Part shown: in pieces, positions 26,242 to 35,202 of the stretch
Layout of the letters: each line of letters starts with the position of its first letter
How positions within the stretch are numbered: position 1 is the stretch's first letter
Assembly (NCBI GenBank): GCA_028716365.1
Contig: JAQUPZ010000009.1
Coordinates: 124,001 to 188,000 of the forward strand
Length of the DNA stretch: 64,000 bases
Direction: 5' to 3'
DNA from: Kiritimatiellia bacterium
Lineage (GTDB): Bacteria > Verrucomicrobiota > Kiritimatiellia > UBA8416 > YA12-FULL-48-11
Program-made: the position numbers and the translations under genes
Notes under the pieces: model-generated
Seen by the model: the letters and a program-made list of their open reading frames with translations, nothing else
Told to the model about the DNA's origin: nothing
Database searches by the model: none

Positions 26242-26997
26242 TCACCCTTTCAATGCAACTATAGCAGATCGGCAGGCTACCAAACTATCGTTGAACAAAC
26301 GCCGGATGCGATAGATTAACGGATATCGTTTGCGTATCCGCCTTAATTCGATCATCATGTCTTTCTCACCCTTCAGCCGGGCCGTCATCCCGGTCATATC
26401 ATATTCCACCACCAGTTGCGGAACGCATCGGAACATAACGCCACCCAGGACGGCTCGAGCAAAAAAATCATAATCCGACGACAACCGAAAGGAAACGTCA
26501 TAAGGTCCGAAACGGTCGAAAACCTGACGGCCGATGAAGGCAGACTGGTGGTTGATGGTTGTGCGGTAGAAATGATGCAAATCCAACTTTGCTCCATGCG
26601 ACATGCGTCGGGGCTGACGCCCATCCGGCCAAGTACACAGGCATTCACCAACCAAAACATCCTCCCCCCTCTCGCCCAAAAGTGGCAATATGCCCTCCAG
26701 AACGTCTACGCCAGCCAGCAAATCGCCCCCGTTAAGGAACAGTAACCATTCCCCGCGGGCCAGCCGGGCACCCTTGTTCATCGCGTAATAAACTCCACTG
26801 TCTGGTTCCGAAATAATATGCGCCATCCGGTTGCGGTATTCGTTCAAAATCTCCATCGTCCCGTCGGTAGACCCACCGTCGATAACTATCCATTCAAAAT
26901 CCGTACAGGTCTGTCCCACAACAGACTCCGCAGTCTTCCGGATACGAGCCGTTTCGTTCCGGCAAACCGTGATGATTGAGAGTCGGGGCAATTCCAT
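26242..26997 (-). CDS. GT2 family glycosyltransferase (WcaA-like)
   Basis: About 251 aa from the ATG at 26995-26997; an ATG 11 codons earlier is possible. LSIITVCRNETARIRKTAES, FEWIVIDGGSTDGTMEIL and SGVYYAMNKGARLARGEW are classical GT2 motifs, with LFLNGGDLLAGVDVL in place of the usual DxD line. The C-terminus contains the family FRLSSDYDFFARAVLGGVMF segment. Soluble, cytoplasmic. It is probably cotranscribed with the NeuA-phosphatase fusion, to which it is almost joined, so it may work on the chain that receives the nonulosonic acid. Confidence 0.85.
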   Translation of the reverse strand: MELPRLSIITVCRNETARIRKTAESVVGQTCTDFEWIVIDGGSTDGTMEILNEYRNRMAHIISEPDSGVYYAMNKGARLARGEWLLFLNGGDLLAGVDVLEGILPLLGERGEDVLVGECLCTWPDGRQPRRMSHGAKLDLHHFYRTTINHQSAFIGRQVFDRFGPYDVSFRLSSDYDFFARAVLGGVMFRCVPQLVVEYDMTGMTARLKGEKDMMIELRRIRKRYPLIYRIRRLFNDSLVACRSAIVALKG

Positions 26998-27088
26998 TGA
27001 TGTCTCAAGAATATAACAAGGCGATGTCATCGCCGAAATCGCAGTATAAACTATTCAAACTTTTGGCTCATGCGCTTTCCGGCTATAT

Positions 27089-28258
27089 TCATGTCTGTTC
27101 AGTCACTCGCCTTACAGCTTGCGCCAAGGTTGGTTGCTGACGTTCGTACCACCGCTTATAGTTCTCCGATGATGCCTCTTCCTTTATATTCTGCATGACT
27201 TCAATCCAACTATCCCAAGCATCCTGGACGACATGAACGCCAGGTGGTAAATCCAAGGCATACAAAACATATCGGGGAACAATAACTGGAATACCTGCAC
27301 ATGCTAGTTCCGGCAGCTTCGTTAGCGCCCCAAACCCCCTGCGCTGCGGACAAAGCACGGCATCTGCTTGAACAAGCAAATCATCAAGATCTGCCTGCTC
27401 AACACATCCATGAATCTTGATTCCTGAGATATTCTCGCCTGCAGACAAGAGCTTGTCAGTTTTAGAACCGCACACGTCTATCTTCACACCATCGGGTAAC
27501 CCCGATATTTTGCATTGATTAAGAAACCATAGCATTCCTTCGCGTGTTGTTTTGTGCCCGGCAGTTCCAAGAAGCAGCAATAGTCCAGACTGGCCTTTTC
27601 TCAGACATCGCCGTTTTCTGAGCTCCTCATGCCGTCGTGTAATAGCACCAACTGGACGATAAGGGTAATACTGTGATGCGTATCCCAATCCTTCACAAAA
27701 GCCTGACTCGACTCTTGATATCATGAACCGTTCTTCACAAGAAGATAGCACCGCGACTTCATTAGCAAAGTCATACATAGCAGACCGGAGCGCCCACCGA
27801 CTATTTTCAAACGAACAGCCATCCAACGCTTCGATGTTCTGCGGGCACGCGAAAGTTCTGACCCCATGCCTTCGATTAATTGCTATCACACCGGCAAGCC
27901 CGATATGTTCTATGATACACACAGCAGGCAATTCGTCCTCGCAAAGGGTTGCTTCATAGTACCGAAGGAAGTTCGGGTCAGAAAAAGACATGATAGAAAA
28001 ACCTGTATCGTGTATCAGTCGAACTGGATTCTCCCTCTTACGCCTGATATATTTCCGAACGTTCTGAAAAAAAGAGCTTATCAACCCGGAATGACGATTT
28101 TCGACCTTATGTGCAGCTTTCCATTCCAAGAAACTTACCAATGTAACACTTCCCCCGCCTATCGCTTCCTGTATGTCATACTTCAGCTGGTAAGTCCTGT
28201 GGTTCCCACCATGCCCCATGTCAGTAGCAGGAAATAACGTAACCAATATGGCTCTCAT
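27089..28258 (-). CDS. Glycosyltransferase, GT-B fold (GT4-like)
   Basis: 389 aa. N-terminus AILVTLFPATDMGHGGNHRT has the glycine-rich loop of GT4 enzymes, and the second half holds LLLLLGTAGHKTTREGMLWF, VKIDVCGSKTDKLLS and AVLCPQRRGFGALTKLPELA. The latter replaces the standard EX7E with a less common G-F-G-x-x-x-K-x-x-E arrangement as in TupA-like or capsule transferases. It overlaps the FkbM methyltransferase upstream by 4 nt (ATGA). Moderately divergent member, so donor and linkage stay open. Confidence 0.75.
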   Translation of the reverse strand: MRAILVTLFPATDMGHGGNHRTYQLKYDIQEAIGGGSVTLVSFLEWKAAHKVENRHSGLISSFFQNVRKYIRRKRENPVRLIHDTGFSIMSFSDPNFLRYYEATLCEDELPAVCIIEHIGLAGVIAINRRHGVRTFACPQNIEALDGCSFENSRWALRSAMYDFANEVAVLSSCEERFMISRVESGFCEGLGYASQYYPYRPVGAITRRHEELRKRRCLRKGQSGLLLLLGTAGHKTTREGMLWFLNQCKISGLPDGVKIDVCGSKTDKLLSAGENISGIKIHGCVEQADLDDLLVQADAVLCPQRRGFGALTKLPELACAGIPVIVPRYVLYALDLPPGVHVVQDAWDSWIEVMQNIKEEASSENYKRWYERQQPTLAQAVRRVTEQT

Positions 28259-29208
28259 TGCAATTCACCTTCGGAGTTGCCATTGACAGCTAAATCCACG
28301 CGTCGACGGCTGGCATACAGCATGAAAGGACGGGGAGGCCCAAAAGCCTCTTTTATGAATATTCCCCTGAATCGGACCTTATATTCCGCCTGGTTTTCAA
28401 GAATCAGAGAACGTAAAGCTTCGGCATTTAAATAGTCGTGGTACACCGCGATAACCAGCTTGGGCATCCCATCCCGCAACAACTGTTTGGCACCACTCAT
28501 GGCTGACAGCTCACTATTCTCAACGTCCATCTTCAGAAAATCGATACGTGGTACCAGCTTCTGTTCAAGTAAACGATCAATCGTGTACGAGGTGGTATCC
28601 TGGCGCATAGCCCCTGCAAACCACCCTGTTTCATGACCCCACGCCTGGTCTGTCGTTGCCGCGAAGAATGCATCCCTGGGGATAACCAGCGTTGTCGTCT
28701 CGTCATGGTTACCCAGCACACCTTGCAGGACTTGTACCCGGCCAACCTTAATTTCGGCGGCAAACGTCCGGGTCAATCCCTCCGCCAGTGCCGGTACAGG
28801 TTCCACCGCCAGCACATTGGCTCCCTTCCGAAGAGCAAAGTGCGTAAAGAAACCCTCACATGCGCCAGCATCGACCACCCACTCCCCTGGGACAATTCGC
28901 ACATCTCCGTATTCAAAAGCATGAGGATTGTCTTCGGCCGGCGTGAAGGTATCCCTGTAGATGGACCGAAGCGACGTGTTATCCAGGGCATTCGGCCAGA
29001 AGAACCGGAAATCATTAATCTGGAGAACGTCCCACCCTCCCTCGCGCGAGATGGTCTCCATTTTGGCAAGAGGATATCCTGACAATCTGGTATTCAAGCC
29101 GTCATCGGCAATGAGAGACCAATACCGGGTCTGCATGATGCGGATAGCGCGCAGGAAACGCCGGTGTATCTTCTGGAATTGACTCCTTTTCTTTTTAACC
29201 TCTTTCAC
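28255..29208 (-). CDS. FkbM-family methyltransferase
   Basis: 317 aa from a GTG at 29206-29208 that overlaps the upstream stop (GTGA); no ATG fits better. GEWVVDAGACEGFFTHFALR is motif I, followed by VLAVEPVPALAEGLTRTF. The KMDVENSELSAMSGAKQLL segment is the diagnostic FkbM motif (KxDVEGxE-like). RVDFLKMD-type ordering is kept (PRIDFLKMDVENS). FkbM proteins O-methylate sugars or polyketides. A cytoplasmic role in decorating a nucleotide sugar or chain end is expected. Confidence 0.86.
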   Translation of the reverse strand: MKEVKKKRSQFQKIHRRFLRAIRIMQTRYWSLIADDGLNTRLSGYPLAKMETISREGGWDVLQINDFRFFWPNALDNTSLRSIYRDTFTPAEDNPHAFEYGDVRIVPGEWVVDAGACEGFFTHFALRKGANVLAVEPVPALAEGLTRTFAAEIKVGRVQVLQGVLGNHDETTTLVIPRDAFFAATTDQAWGHETGWFAGAMRQDTTSYTIDRLLEQKLVPRIDFLKMDVENSELSAMSGAKQLLRDGMPKLVIAVYHDYLNAEALRSLILENQAEYKVRFRGIFIKEAFGPPRPFMLYASRRRVDLAVNGNSEGELQ

Positions 29209-30182
29209 TTTTGCAAATTCCTCGCCGTATCACGCTGAAGTGCACTTTCTTCTGGCAAGGAGGCTCTCATCCATTTGGCAGTAAATACATCAATTTCTTT
29301 CTGTGAATAAAACTGCCGCGCAAACCGGCTCGTGTATATCTTGTCGCATACTCCCTTGGTAAGCGTGACACTATTTATAACATCCTGATATATCGAACCC
29401 TCAGTCGATTTAGACCTAACATTCTTCTCGCATAGAACTAGAGGGGAATGCAAATCAAGGAACCCGGCAATAGCGTCTGGACCTGTCCTGGACAAATCCT
29501 CAAGTCGAATAACTAATGCGTCTGCCCTAGATCCGCTGTAAACTGAATATCCATTAACCTTATCAAAGTCTTTCGAGAATACATCTATACCAAAAACCTC
29601 TTTTACTTCACGGTCAAACCAAGTAAACACATATTCGAACGTCTTAATATCTGCCAAACTCTCGTCAACGTGTTTTGTAACTTTCTCGCGATTGAATGTA
29701 CCATCCAGATTAAGACAACTGCTCTTCACAAATTCAGGCACTTGAAAGATCCCGGACACAACAACAGCAATCGGGTCGCGCACAAGGGAAATAACCTTAC
29801 ACCTGCAATCCGGCCTTTCATGCAGCATTGTTCGCAGTGCAAGACCCAGCCTGAAATGGTAAGGTATCGACGACAGACCGGCCTCCTTACAAAAATGGAT
29901 ATGCTTCTCAATGTCGTCTGAAAGAAAATGAACATGAAGCACCCGGCCCGACGCCTCAGTAGTCTTAAGCGAATGATATAGTGTCGTCGACCCGACTTTC
30001 CCCATCTGGTAAATCAGCACAGGCTCCTGGGCAGGATTGCTAAACGCCACCCGAACATCCCTCTCTGCGCGCCTGTCTGTAATCCAGGATTTGCAGGACA
30101 CCAACATTCGCGATACCATGGACATGGAGCCATGCCGTCGGCAACCTGCTATTGCTTGTTCTTTTTCTTTTAATGTCGTCAT
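29205..30182 (-). CDS. Sulfotransferase-fold capsular polysaccharide synthesis protein (NKWYS-like)
   Basis: About 325 aa from the ATG at 30180-30182. EPVLIYQMGKVGSTTLYHSL is the phosphosulfate-loop-like start of the NKWYS / putative capsular polysaccharide synthesis family, and CKVISLVRDPIAVVVSGIFQ matches the 3'-phosphate-binding RDP motif of sulfotransferases. Its family has not been assigned a proven reaction as far as I know, but the fold points to PAPS-dependent sulfation. The ribosome site (GGGGA) sits in the loop of a 7-bp hairpin that ends at the start codon. The region looks AT-rich relative to genes at 19-27 kb. GTGA overlap with the FkbM gene downstream. Confidence 0.75.
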   Translation of the reverse strand: MTTLKEKEQAIAGCRRHGSMSMVSRMLVSCKSWITDRRAERDVRVAFSNPAQEPVLIYQMGKVGSTTLYHSLKTTEASGRVLHVHFLSDDIEKHIHFCKEAGLSSIPYHFRLGLALRTMLHERPDCRCKVISLVRDPIAVVVSGIFQVPEFVKSSCLNLDGTFNREKVTKHVDESLADIKTFEYVFTWFDREVKEVFGIDVFSKDFDKVNGYSVYSGSRADALVIRLEDLSRTGPDAIAGFLDLHSPLVLCEKNVRSKSTEGSIYQDVINSVTLTKGVCDKIYTSRFARQFYSQKEIDVFTAKWMRASLPEESALQRDTARNLQK

Positions 30183-30199
30183 GTACAGTCCCCTGTACA
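30182..30199 (-). promoter_or_regulatory. Hairpin presenting the ribosome-binding site of the NKWYS-like gene
   Basis: Perfect inverted repeat TGTACAG-TCCC-CTGTACA (7-bp arms, 4-nt loop). In the minus-strand mRNA the loop plus flank carries GGGGA, the Shine-Dalgarno-like element, and the AUG begins at the last base of the 3' arm. Folding would therefore expose or mask the ribosome site. Functional use is inferred. Confidence 0.4.
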
Positions 30200-30268
30200 A
30201 GAATCATGTTTCGTGGCAAACAGTCTGGAGGCATGCAAACACCCGGAACACCTCGTCATACAAAAAGT

Positions 30269-31189
30269 CTAGAGCGGTTTAGATATTCGGAGGCACACTA
30301 CAGCCCTTGCTGCAGCCGCTCCGTCCAGTGCATTCTGGTCGACCTCACATCGTTTCTCTTTCGGCAGCATGCTCCAGGAGAAATACTCACAATCGCAGCA
30401 CTCATTCGCATTGGAAAGTTGCCACCCCTGCTTTTCATACCTGTAAAATCCTTTCTCGACATCTATGCCATCCACGGCATGTTCCAACCTGTTCAACAGG
30501 ACATCATCAAACTGCTGAAAGGTTCCGAAATTCTGGTACTTTCCGAACGGAACGGTGACAAAGAACTGCCCACCAGGCTTCAGCACACGCCAGAGTTCAT
30601 GTACGGCGGGTAGAAAGGCATCGGAACCGTCAGATCCAGGGAAAGAAGGAGTACCGAACAGCGAATTATCGAACCCGATATGTTCCATTGTCGAAACAGA
30701 CATAACACAATCATAGTAACAGTCCTTCATGGGCAGTGAGCGAAGATCTTCATACAGGTACGAAATGCCTCTCGCCCAGAAACTATGGCCCTCAGGGGAT
30801 AATGTTACAATATACAGTTTTTTTTTCGCAATCGCCGGGTGATTGAGAACATGCAGATGATTAAATGCTGAGCCTGCATCAAGATAAAGGCCGGGCTCAG
30901 GAGAAAGACGGCTTATAATCCATGGATATTCGATGCAACGCTCGTCTACACGCATCCCATATCCAGATGGCAAGGCTTGCTGCCGCCTGAATGTCTGCAT
31001 GAGATCATCGTCTGCAAGCGCGGTCTCAATAAACCTGGCTCTATACTCGGTGTAACCCATGGACCATGGAAGACGGCCATTACGCAAGTATTTTCGAATA
31101 CGCTGTTCTTGCTGAGATCCAGGAAGAAGCCGCGCCAGAGAACGTCTGATTTTCTCCCTGACTTTATCCGTTCCGCCGGCGACGTTCAT
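30269..31189 (-). CDS. Class I SAM-dependent methyltransferase
   Basis: 306 aa. A basic N-terminus is followed by GLYLDAGSAFNHLHVLNHPA in place of motif I, DCVMSVSTMEHIGFDNSLFG as motif II, and AVHELWRVLKPGGQFFVTVP as the post-II strand, which fixes the assignment to the Methyltransf_11/25 group. Motif I is degenerate (DAGSAF for the usual DxGxGxG), so SAM binding should be checked. C-terminal Cys cluster (ANECCDCEYF) of unknown meaning. Its ATG overlaps the stop of the upstream methyltransferase (ATGA at 31186-31189). Confidence 0.75.
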   Translation of the reverse strand: MNVAGGTDKVREKIRRSLARLLPGSQQEQRIRKYLRNGRLPWSMGYTEYRARFIETALADDDLMQTFRRQQALPSGYGMRVDERCIEYPWIISRLSPEPGLYLDAGSAFNHLHVLNHPAIAKKKLYIVTLSPEGHSFWARGISYLYEDLRSLPMKDCYYDCVMSVSTMEHIGFDNSLFGTPSFPGSDGSDAFLPAVHELWRVLKPGGQFFVTVPFGKYQNFGTFQQFDDVLLNRLEHAVDGIDVEKGFYRYEKQGWQLSNANECCDCEYFSWSMLPKEKRCEVDQNALDGAAAARAVVCLRISKPL

Positions 31190-31941
31190 CTATAGCCACC
31201 AGTGGGGTTGTTAGGCGCCTTTACCGCCCCGAGACTGGGCCTGGGCTGTACAGATTGCTTGCAGGCCATATTGAAGCTACGGTGAAAGAAGAACGAAGTG
31301 GTCCACGTCAGCACCGCTCCGGGACCAATCCCGCTCATATCCACCTCCAGAAGGCCTCTGCTCCGCAGAACACTCGCCGTCTCCGGTAACCAGTCCGAAT
31401 TATCAAGGATGATCAAGCCTCCATCTTCAAGGTGATTGGAAGCTACAACCGCACATTCGTAACGATAGGAGCCGTCAATCACTATAATGTCATATTTTAC
31501 GCCGCTTGTGGATATGGCCTCCACATAGGCTTTCGCATCAGTCACGAGTCGCAAGACCTGATTATTACGAGTAGCACGAGTAACGATACCATGCCATTCG
31601 GTATTATCTTCAACACTGGTAAGCGATTTAGCCACGCGAGCCCAGTACAAAGAGGAATTCCCTGAACCCCACTCAAAAACAGTCTTTGTACTGAAATCAA
31701 ATTGATCGAGATATTCAAGCGCCGGATAGGTATACCATGGGGTGGGCTCACCTTGAGCATTGATCGCCCTGCCAGCAAGAACGCTCCTGGAATAGCCATA
31801 CTTCCCGTCAAGTAGGTTCCCCAGTTTCATTGAAGGACCGGGTTTTGGGGTTGGTAGAAATAGCCGCAAGGTGTCTCGCAGTGTCCCGAGAATACGGGTT
31901 TTCACATCCGCAACTGACGAATTTCCAGATTCGCTGCTCAC
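31186..31941 (-). CDS. Class I SAM methyltransferase-like protein
   Basis: 251 aa from a GTG at 31939-31941; no ATG occurs until residue 40. TKTVFEWGSGNSSLYWARVA is motif I (E-x-G-x-G-N-S-S), followed by LTSVEDNTEWHGIVTRAT. YDIIVIDGSYRYECAVVA plus LEDGGLIILDNSDWLPE are the later motifs. This pattern is common in proteins of surface-glycan loci without an assigned substrate. Coupled to the methyltransferase at 30269 by a 4-nt overlap, giving two successive methylation steps or a heteromeric pair. Confidence 0.75.
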   Translation of the reverse strand: MSSESGNSSVADVKTRILGTLRDTLRLFLPTPKPGPSMKLGNLLDGKYGYSRSVLAGRAINAQGEPTPWYTYPALEYLDQFDFSTKTVFEWGSGNSSLYWARVAKSLTSVEDNTEWHGIVTRATRNNQVLRLVTDAKAYVEAISTSGVKYDIIVIDGSYRYECAVVASNHLEDGGLIILDNSDWLPETASVLRSRGLLEVDMSGIGPGAVLTWTTSFFFHRSFNMACKQSVQPRPSLGAVKAPNNPTGGYR

Positions 31942-32024
31942 AATGTTATTACCCCCTGTATGTAGTTCGGTATGATTGACGTGTCTTCTTGCTTACAATC
32001 AGTATCTCGGGTACGTTAACAACA

Positions 32025-32801
32025 TCAACGGCTACCCCTTCTGACAAGAAACTGTTTCCATTGATCGGCCGTCGCATAGCCAATATCTTTCCTGAACATC
32101 CCATGTTCTTTTACAAATGCCACATCGCACTGCGCCAAGGCACCGTCAATAGGCCGCAGGGCGGCCCCAAAAAGGTCATACACCACAAAACCCTGATTTT
32201 TCATATATAAAACCACATCGAAGAACTGGGGGCATCCTTTCAAAAACTCGAAGAAAGATACTTCAAGAAGAACCATCTCGGCATTTGTCAGGGCCTGTCT
32301 TGCCCCGTTCAACACTTCAATTTCGGCACCCTGAACATCTACCTTGATAAGATATGGTCCATTGAGCTGTTTCTCGCCCAGGATTTTGTCAATCGTAACC
32401 GTTTTGACCCTGCGAGTAACTCGGTCAAAGCCGACGGTCACTTGTTCCTGTAGGAAGGAGGACCCGAAAAGGTACTCTGGATGAACTTGCATATCGATTT
32501 CTCCCTCGACTGAAGAAGCAGCCACCGAGACGAGATCACCCTTGTATTTACGCAATAATGAACGAAGAGTCTCTTCAAACTCTTTGACAGGCTCGATCAT
32601 CAGGTGAAAAGCATCTGGGTAGGATTCATAGAGCGCACGCGTTCCTGATGCCGCCCCTACATCAATTACAGTTACCGGACTAAAGCCCATCCCGGAAGCA
32701 TGCGCAAGGACATCTGCCATACCCTTGCTGAAAGTCTTCTGCTCAAGCCTAGCCAATTTATAACCGCACCGTTTTATAATACTATTTATGATTTTTATCA
32801 T
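32025..32801 (-). CDS. FkbM-family methyltransferase
   Basis: About 258 aa from the ATG at 32799-32801. SPVTVIDVGAASGTRALYES is motif I, followed by HLMIEPVKEFEETLRSLL. YLIKVDVQGAEIEVLNGARQ is the FkbM hallmark, close to the textbook KxDVEGxE. It is the second FkbM protein of the locus and lies directly downstream of the Wzt exporter gene, a position often taken by enzymes that cap the chain before ABC export. A terminal methyl group recognised by the Wzt C-terminal domain would fit known O-antigen systems; here that is inference. Confidence 0.88.
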   Translation of the reverse strand: MIKIINSIIKRCGYKLARLEQKTFSKGMADVLAHASGMGFSPVTVIDVGAASGTRALYESYPDAFHLMIEPVKEFEETLRSLLRKYKGDLVSVAASSVEGEIDMQVHPEYLFGSSFLQEQVTVGFDRVTRRVKTVTIDKILGEKQLNGPYLIKVDVQGAEIEVLNGARQALTNAEMVLLEVSFFEFLKGCPQFFDVVLYMKNQGFVVYDLFGAALRPIDGALAQCDVAFVKEHGMFRKDIGYATADQWKQFLVRRGSR

Positions 32802-32869
32802 CACAATCTAGCTCCACATTCCCACGTTTCTTGCGTTGCTCCAAACTCAAACAATATCGCCTGTCAGTA

Positions 32870-34183
32870 TTATGGAATCAACTGTTCGCTTACCCAGGAA
32901 TGATCAACTATGAAATCCCCCTGGCTCCGATGTGTTAACCTTCCGGTGCCATAATAATCACCATCTTCTACATCCAGAACGAATGCATTTTCAACCCAGT
33001 CGACAACCTCCTGATTCACGGAACAGAACACAGTACAGTCATAAAGTCCCGATCTGAGCTGCAACCTCGGCCAAGTACATTCAAAATAACCCCGCGAGTG
33101 TATATCCAGAACACTTTGACCTGAATCTATTGAGTTTAGATTCGCGAGAATATAACCTTGGGATGTCTTGACATTAAACGCAACCTGTGTCGGCACGTTC
33201 GGCTTTTCCTTTTCCGACTGATAGTATAACCGGACGCGCACGGTCTGCCCACTGATCACTTTCTTCACCTTATGCCCCGTTGAGTCACAGACCTCTACTT
33301 TGTTAATCTTCAGCCACTGGCTCCCTTTTTTCCGCATGCGAAGGCCCAGGTCAATTTGCTGTTCCGGCGCAGCAATTGTCTGAATATAATAACTTACAGC
33401 TTCCTTGGCAGCTCCGATATTGCTCGCACGACCTTCAGACAACACCACTCCGCGCTGACACAATTGCTGCACTGCAACCATGTTATGGCTCACGAAAAGG
33501 ATTGTCCGTCCCGATCTTGCGACATCGCCCATCTTCCCAAGGCATTTTTTCTGGAACTCAGCATCTCCAACGGCTAACACCTCGTCCACCAGCAGAATTT
33601 CCGGCTCCAGGTGCGCCGCAACTGCAAACGCAAGTCGCACATACATCCCGCTCGAATATCTTTTTACTGGGGTATCGATAAACTTCTCCAGTTCCGAAAA
33701 AGCTACAATTTCATCAAATTTGAAATCGATCTCCCGCCGTTTCATTCCCAGAATCGTCCCATTCATATAAATGTTCTCGCGCCCTGTCAACTCCGGATGA
33801 AATCCGGTCCCGACCTCCAGCAGTGAAGCCACCCGCCCCTCTATAATCGCTTCACCGGACGTGGGCTCTGTAATGCGAGTGAGGATCTTCAGAAGTGTAG
33901 ACTTACCCGCCCCGTTACGGCCGATAATTCCCATCACTTCGCCTGGCCGTACCTCGAAAGATATATCTTTGAGTGCCCAGAACTCCTGCTCTCCTTTCGT
34001 CTCTGCTTCTACTTTACGCGCTTCCGTGGCCGAATGACCGATTTTGGTCATATGGTGGCGAGGATCTCGCCCGCAAAATTTATGCCACCAGTATTGGGCC
34101 TCGTCCACCAGAGTATGGCGACCGATGGTACCAAGCTTGTAACATTTTGACAGGCTTTTGACAGAAATAGCGGGTTCAGTCAT
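32870..34183 (-). CDS. wzt: Polysaccharide ABC transporter ATPase, Wzt-like with C-terminal glycan-binding domain
   Basis: 437 aa. Residues about 1-265 are the ABC ATPase: GIIGRNGAGKSTLLKIL is Walker A, KRYSSGMYVRLAFAVA the signature typical of Wzt/TagH, and EILLVDEVLAVGDAEF Walker B. The remaining roughly 150 residues form a Wzt_C-type beta-sandwich (VKKVISGQTVRVRLYYQSE and later GYFECTWPRLQLRSGLYDC), which in known systems binds the modified end of the polysaccharide. With the permease 3 nt upstream it exports an undecaprenyl-linked chain made entirely in the cytoplasm. Confidence 0.93.
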   Translation of the reverse strand: MTEPAISVKSLSKCYKLGTIGRHTLVDEAQYWWHKFCGRDPRHHMTKIGHSATEARKVEAETKGEQEFWALKDISFEVRPGEVMGIIGRNGAGKSTLLKILTRITEPTSGEAIIEGRVASLLEVGTGFHPELTGRENIYMNGTILGMKRREIDFKFDEIVAFSELEKFIDTPVKRYSSGMYVRLAFAVAAHLEPEILLVDEVLAVGDAEFQKKCLGKMGDVARSGRTILFVSHNMVAVQQLCQRGVVLSEGRASNIGAAKEAVSYYIQTIAAPEQQIDLGLRMRKKGSQWLKINKVEVCDSTGHKVKKVISGQTVRVRLYYQSEKEKPNVPTQVAFNVKTSQGYILANLNSIDSGQSVLDIHSRGYFECTWPRLQLRSGLYDCTVFCSVNQEVVDWVENAFVLDVEDGDYYGTGRLTHRSQGDFIVDHSWVSEQLIP

Positions 34184-34186
34184 ATA

Positions 34187-35026
34187 TTAAATCGTATCCA
34201 CAAAATTCCGCTGGACTTTGTTGAACAAAAATAACCCGGAAATCAGAACCAGCAGGGTGACGGCCCAGCTCAAACCCAAGCCAAAAAGATCTGCGGTACC
34301 CTGGCTGGTAAATCCATAGCGGCTGAATTCCACCACAGCAGTCATTGGATTAAGCCAGAGGATCAACTTCAAGGATGGCTTCACAACCAATGAAGCGGGA
34401 TATACGATAGGCGTGGCATACATCCATAGTTGCGTAAGAAACGGTAAGGCAAACCGCAGGTCACGGTATTTGATGGTCATCGCCGAAACCCACAATCCGA
34501 AGCCCAACCCCATCAACCCACATTGCAGAATCAACACTGGCAGAAGAAATAGCCAGACGTTCGGAGCTATTTCGCTTCCTCGAAACAAAAACCAAAAATA
34601 AATCCCAAGGAACAAAACAAAGTTGAGAGCGAGATGAGCAAAGTTCACAAAAATACCGGACAGAGGAATAATCAGGCGGGGAAAATACACTTTGGACAAC
34701 ACGCCGGTGTTCGACACCAGCGATCCTGCTCCTTGGTTGAGTACACCTTGGAAATAGTTCCAAAAGATGGTACCGCTCATGTAAAAAACGAAATGCGGAA
34801 TGCCGTTGGTAGAAATTTTTGCTACAGTACCAAAGATGATCGTAAAGACCACGGTTGTCAACAGCGGTTGAATCACAAACCAAAGCGGACCGAGGATACT
34901 CTGTTTGTACACTGCCGTCAGATCACGGGCAACGAGATTCCAAAGTAAATCCCGATATTCCCATATCTCCCGCCAGTCGATAAACCACCAAGATTGATTG
35001 GCTTTTATGTGTGTTCTAATACTCAT
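34187..35026 (-). CDS. wzm: Polysaccharide ABC transporter permease, Wzm-like
   Basis: 279 aa with six hydrophobic helices. RDLLWNLVARDLTAVYKQSI and LGPLWFVIQPLLTTVVFTII are the N-terminal signature of ABC-2 type Wzm/TagG/KpsM permeases. MTIKYRDLRFALPFLTQLWM and YPASLVVKPSLKLILWLNPM are also well conserved. It forms the channel with two Wzt copies. ATG at 35024-35026. The 176 nt upstream hold no gene; they are the probable promoter region of the exporter operon. Confidence 0.93.
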   Translation of the reverse strand: MSIRTHIKANQSWWFIDWREIWEYRDLLWNLVARDLTAVYKQSILGPLWFVIQPLLTTVVFTIIFGTVAKISTNGIPHFVFYMSGTIFWNYFQGVLNQGAGSLVSNTGVLSKVYFPRLIIPLSGIFVNFAHLALNFVLFLGIYFWFLFRGSEIAPNVWLFLLPVLILQCGLMGLGFGLWVSAMTIKYRDLRFALPFLTQLWMYATPIVYPASLVVKPSLKLILWLNPMTAVVEFSRYGFTSQGTADLFGLGLSWAVTLLVLISGLFLFNKVQRNFVDTI

Positions 35027-35202
35027 TCAGTTACTAATACTGCAATATCATATAAACTCTGCGTAAATCGGCATCCATCCGCGATTGCGGTTGACATTCG
35101 TCACCTATCATTCAACACTCATAATTTGTAATTTCTTCCCTAAGCACACTCCGTGCCCGTCAATTATGCAGGCACTTTTTTAAAGCACGCAAAATCAATA
35201 AC

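Noticed and set aside
35160..35195. GTGCC/GGCAC stem followed by six T, terminator-like
   Set aside because: The T tract follows only on the plus strand, and there is no plus-strand gene upstream. On the minus strand, where the genes run, it lacks a U tail.
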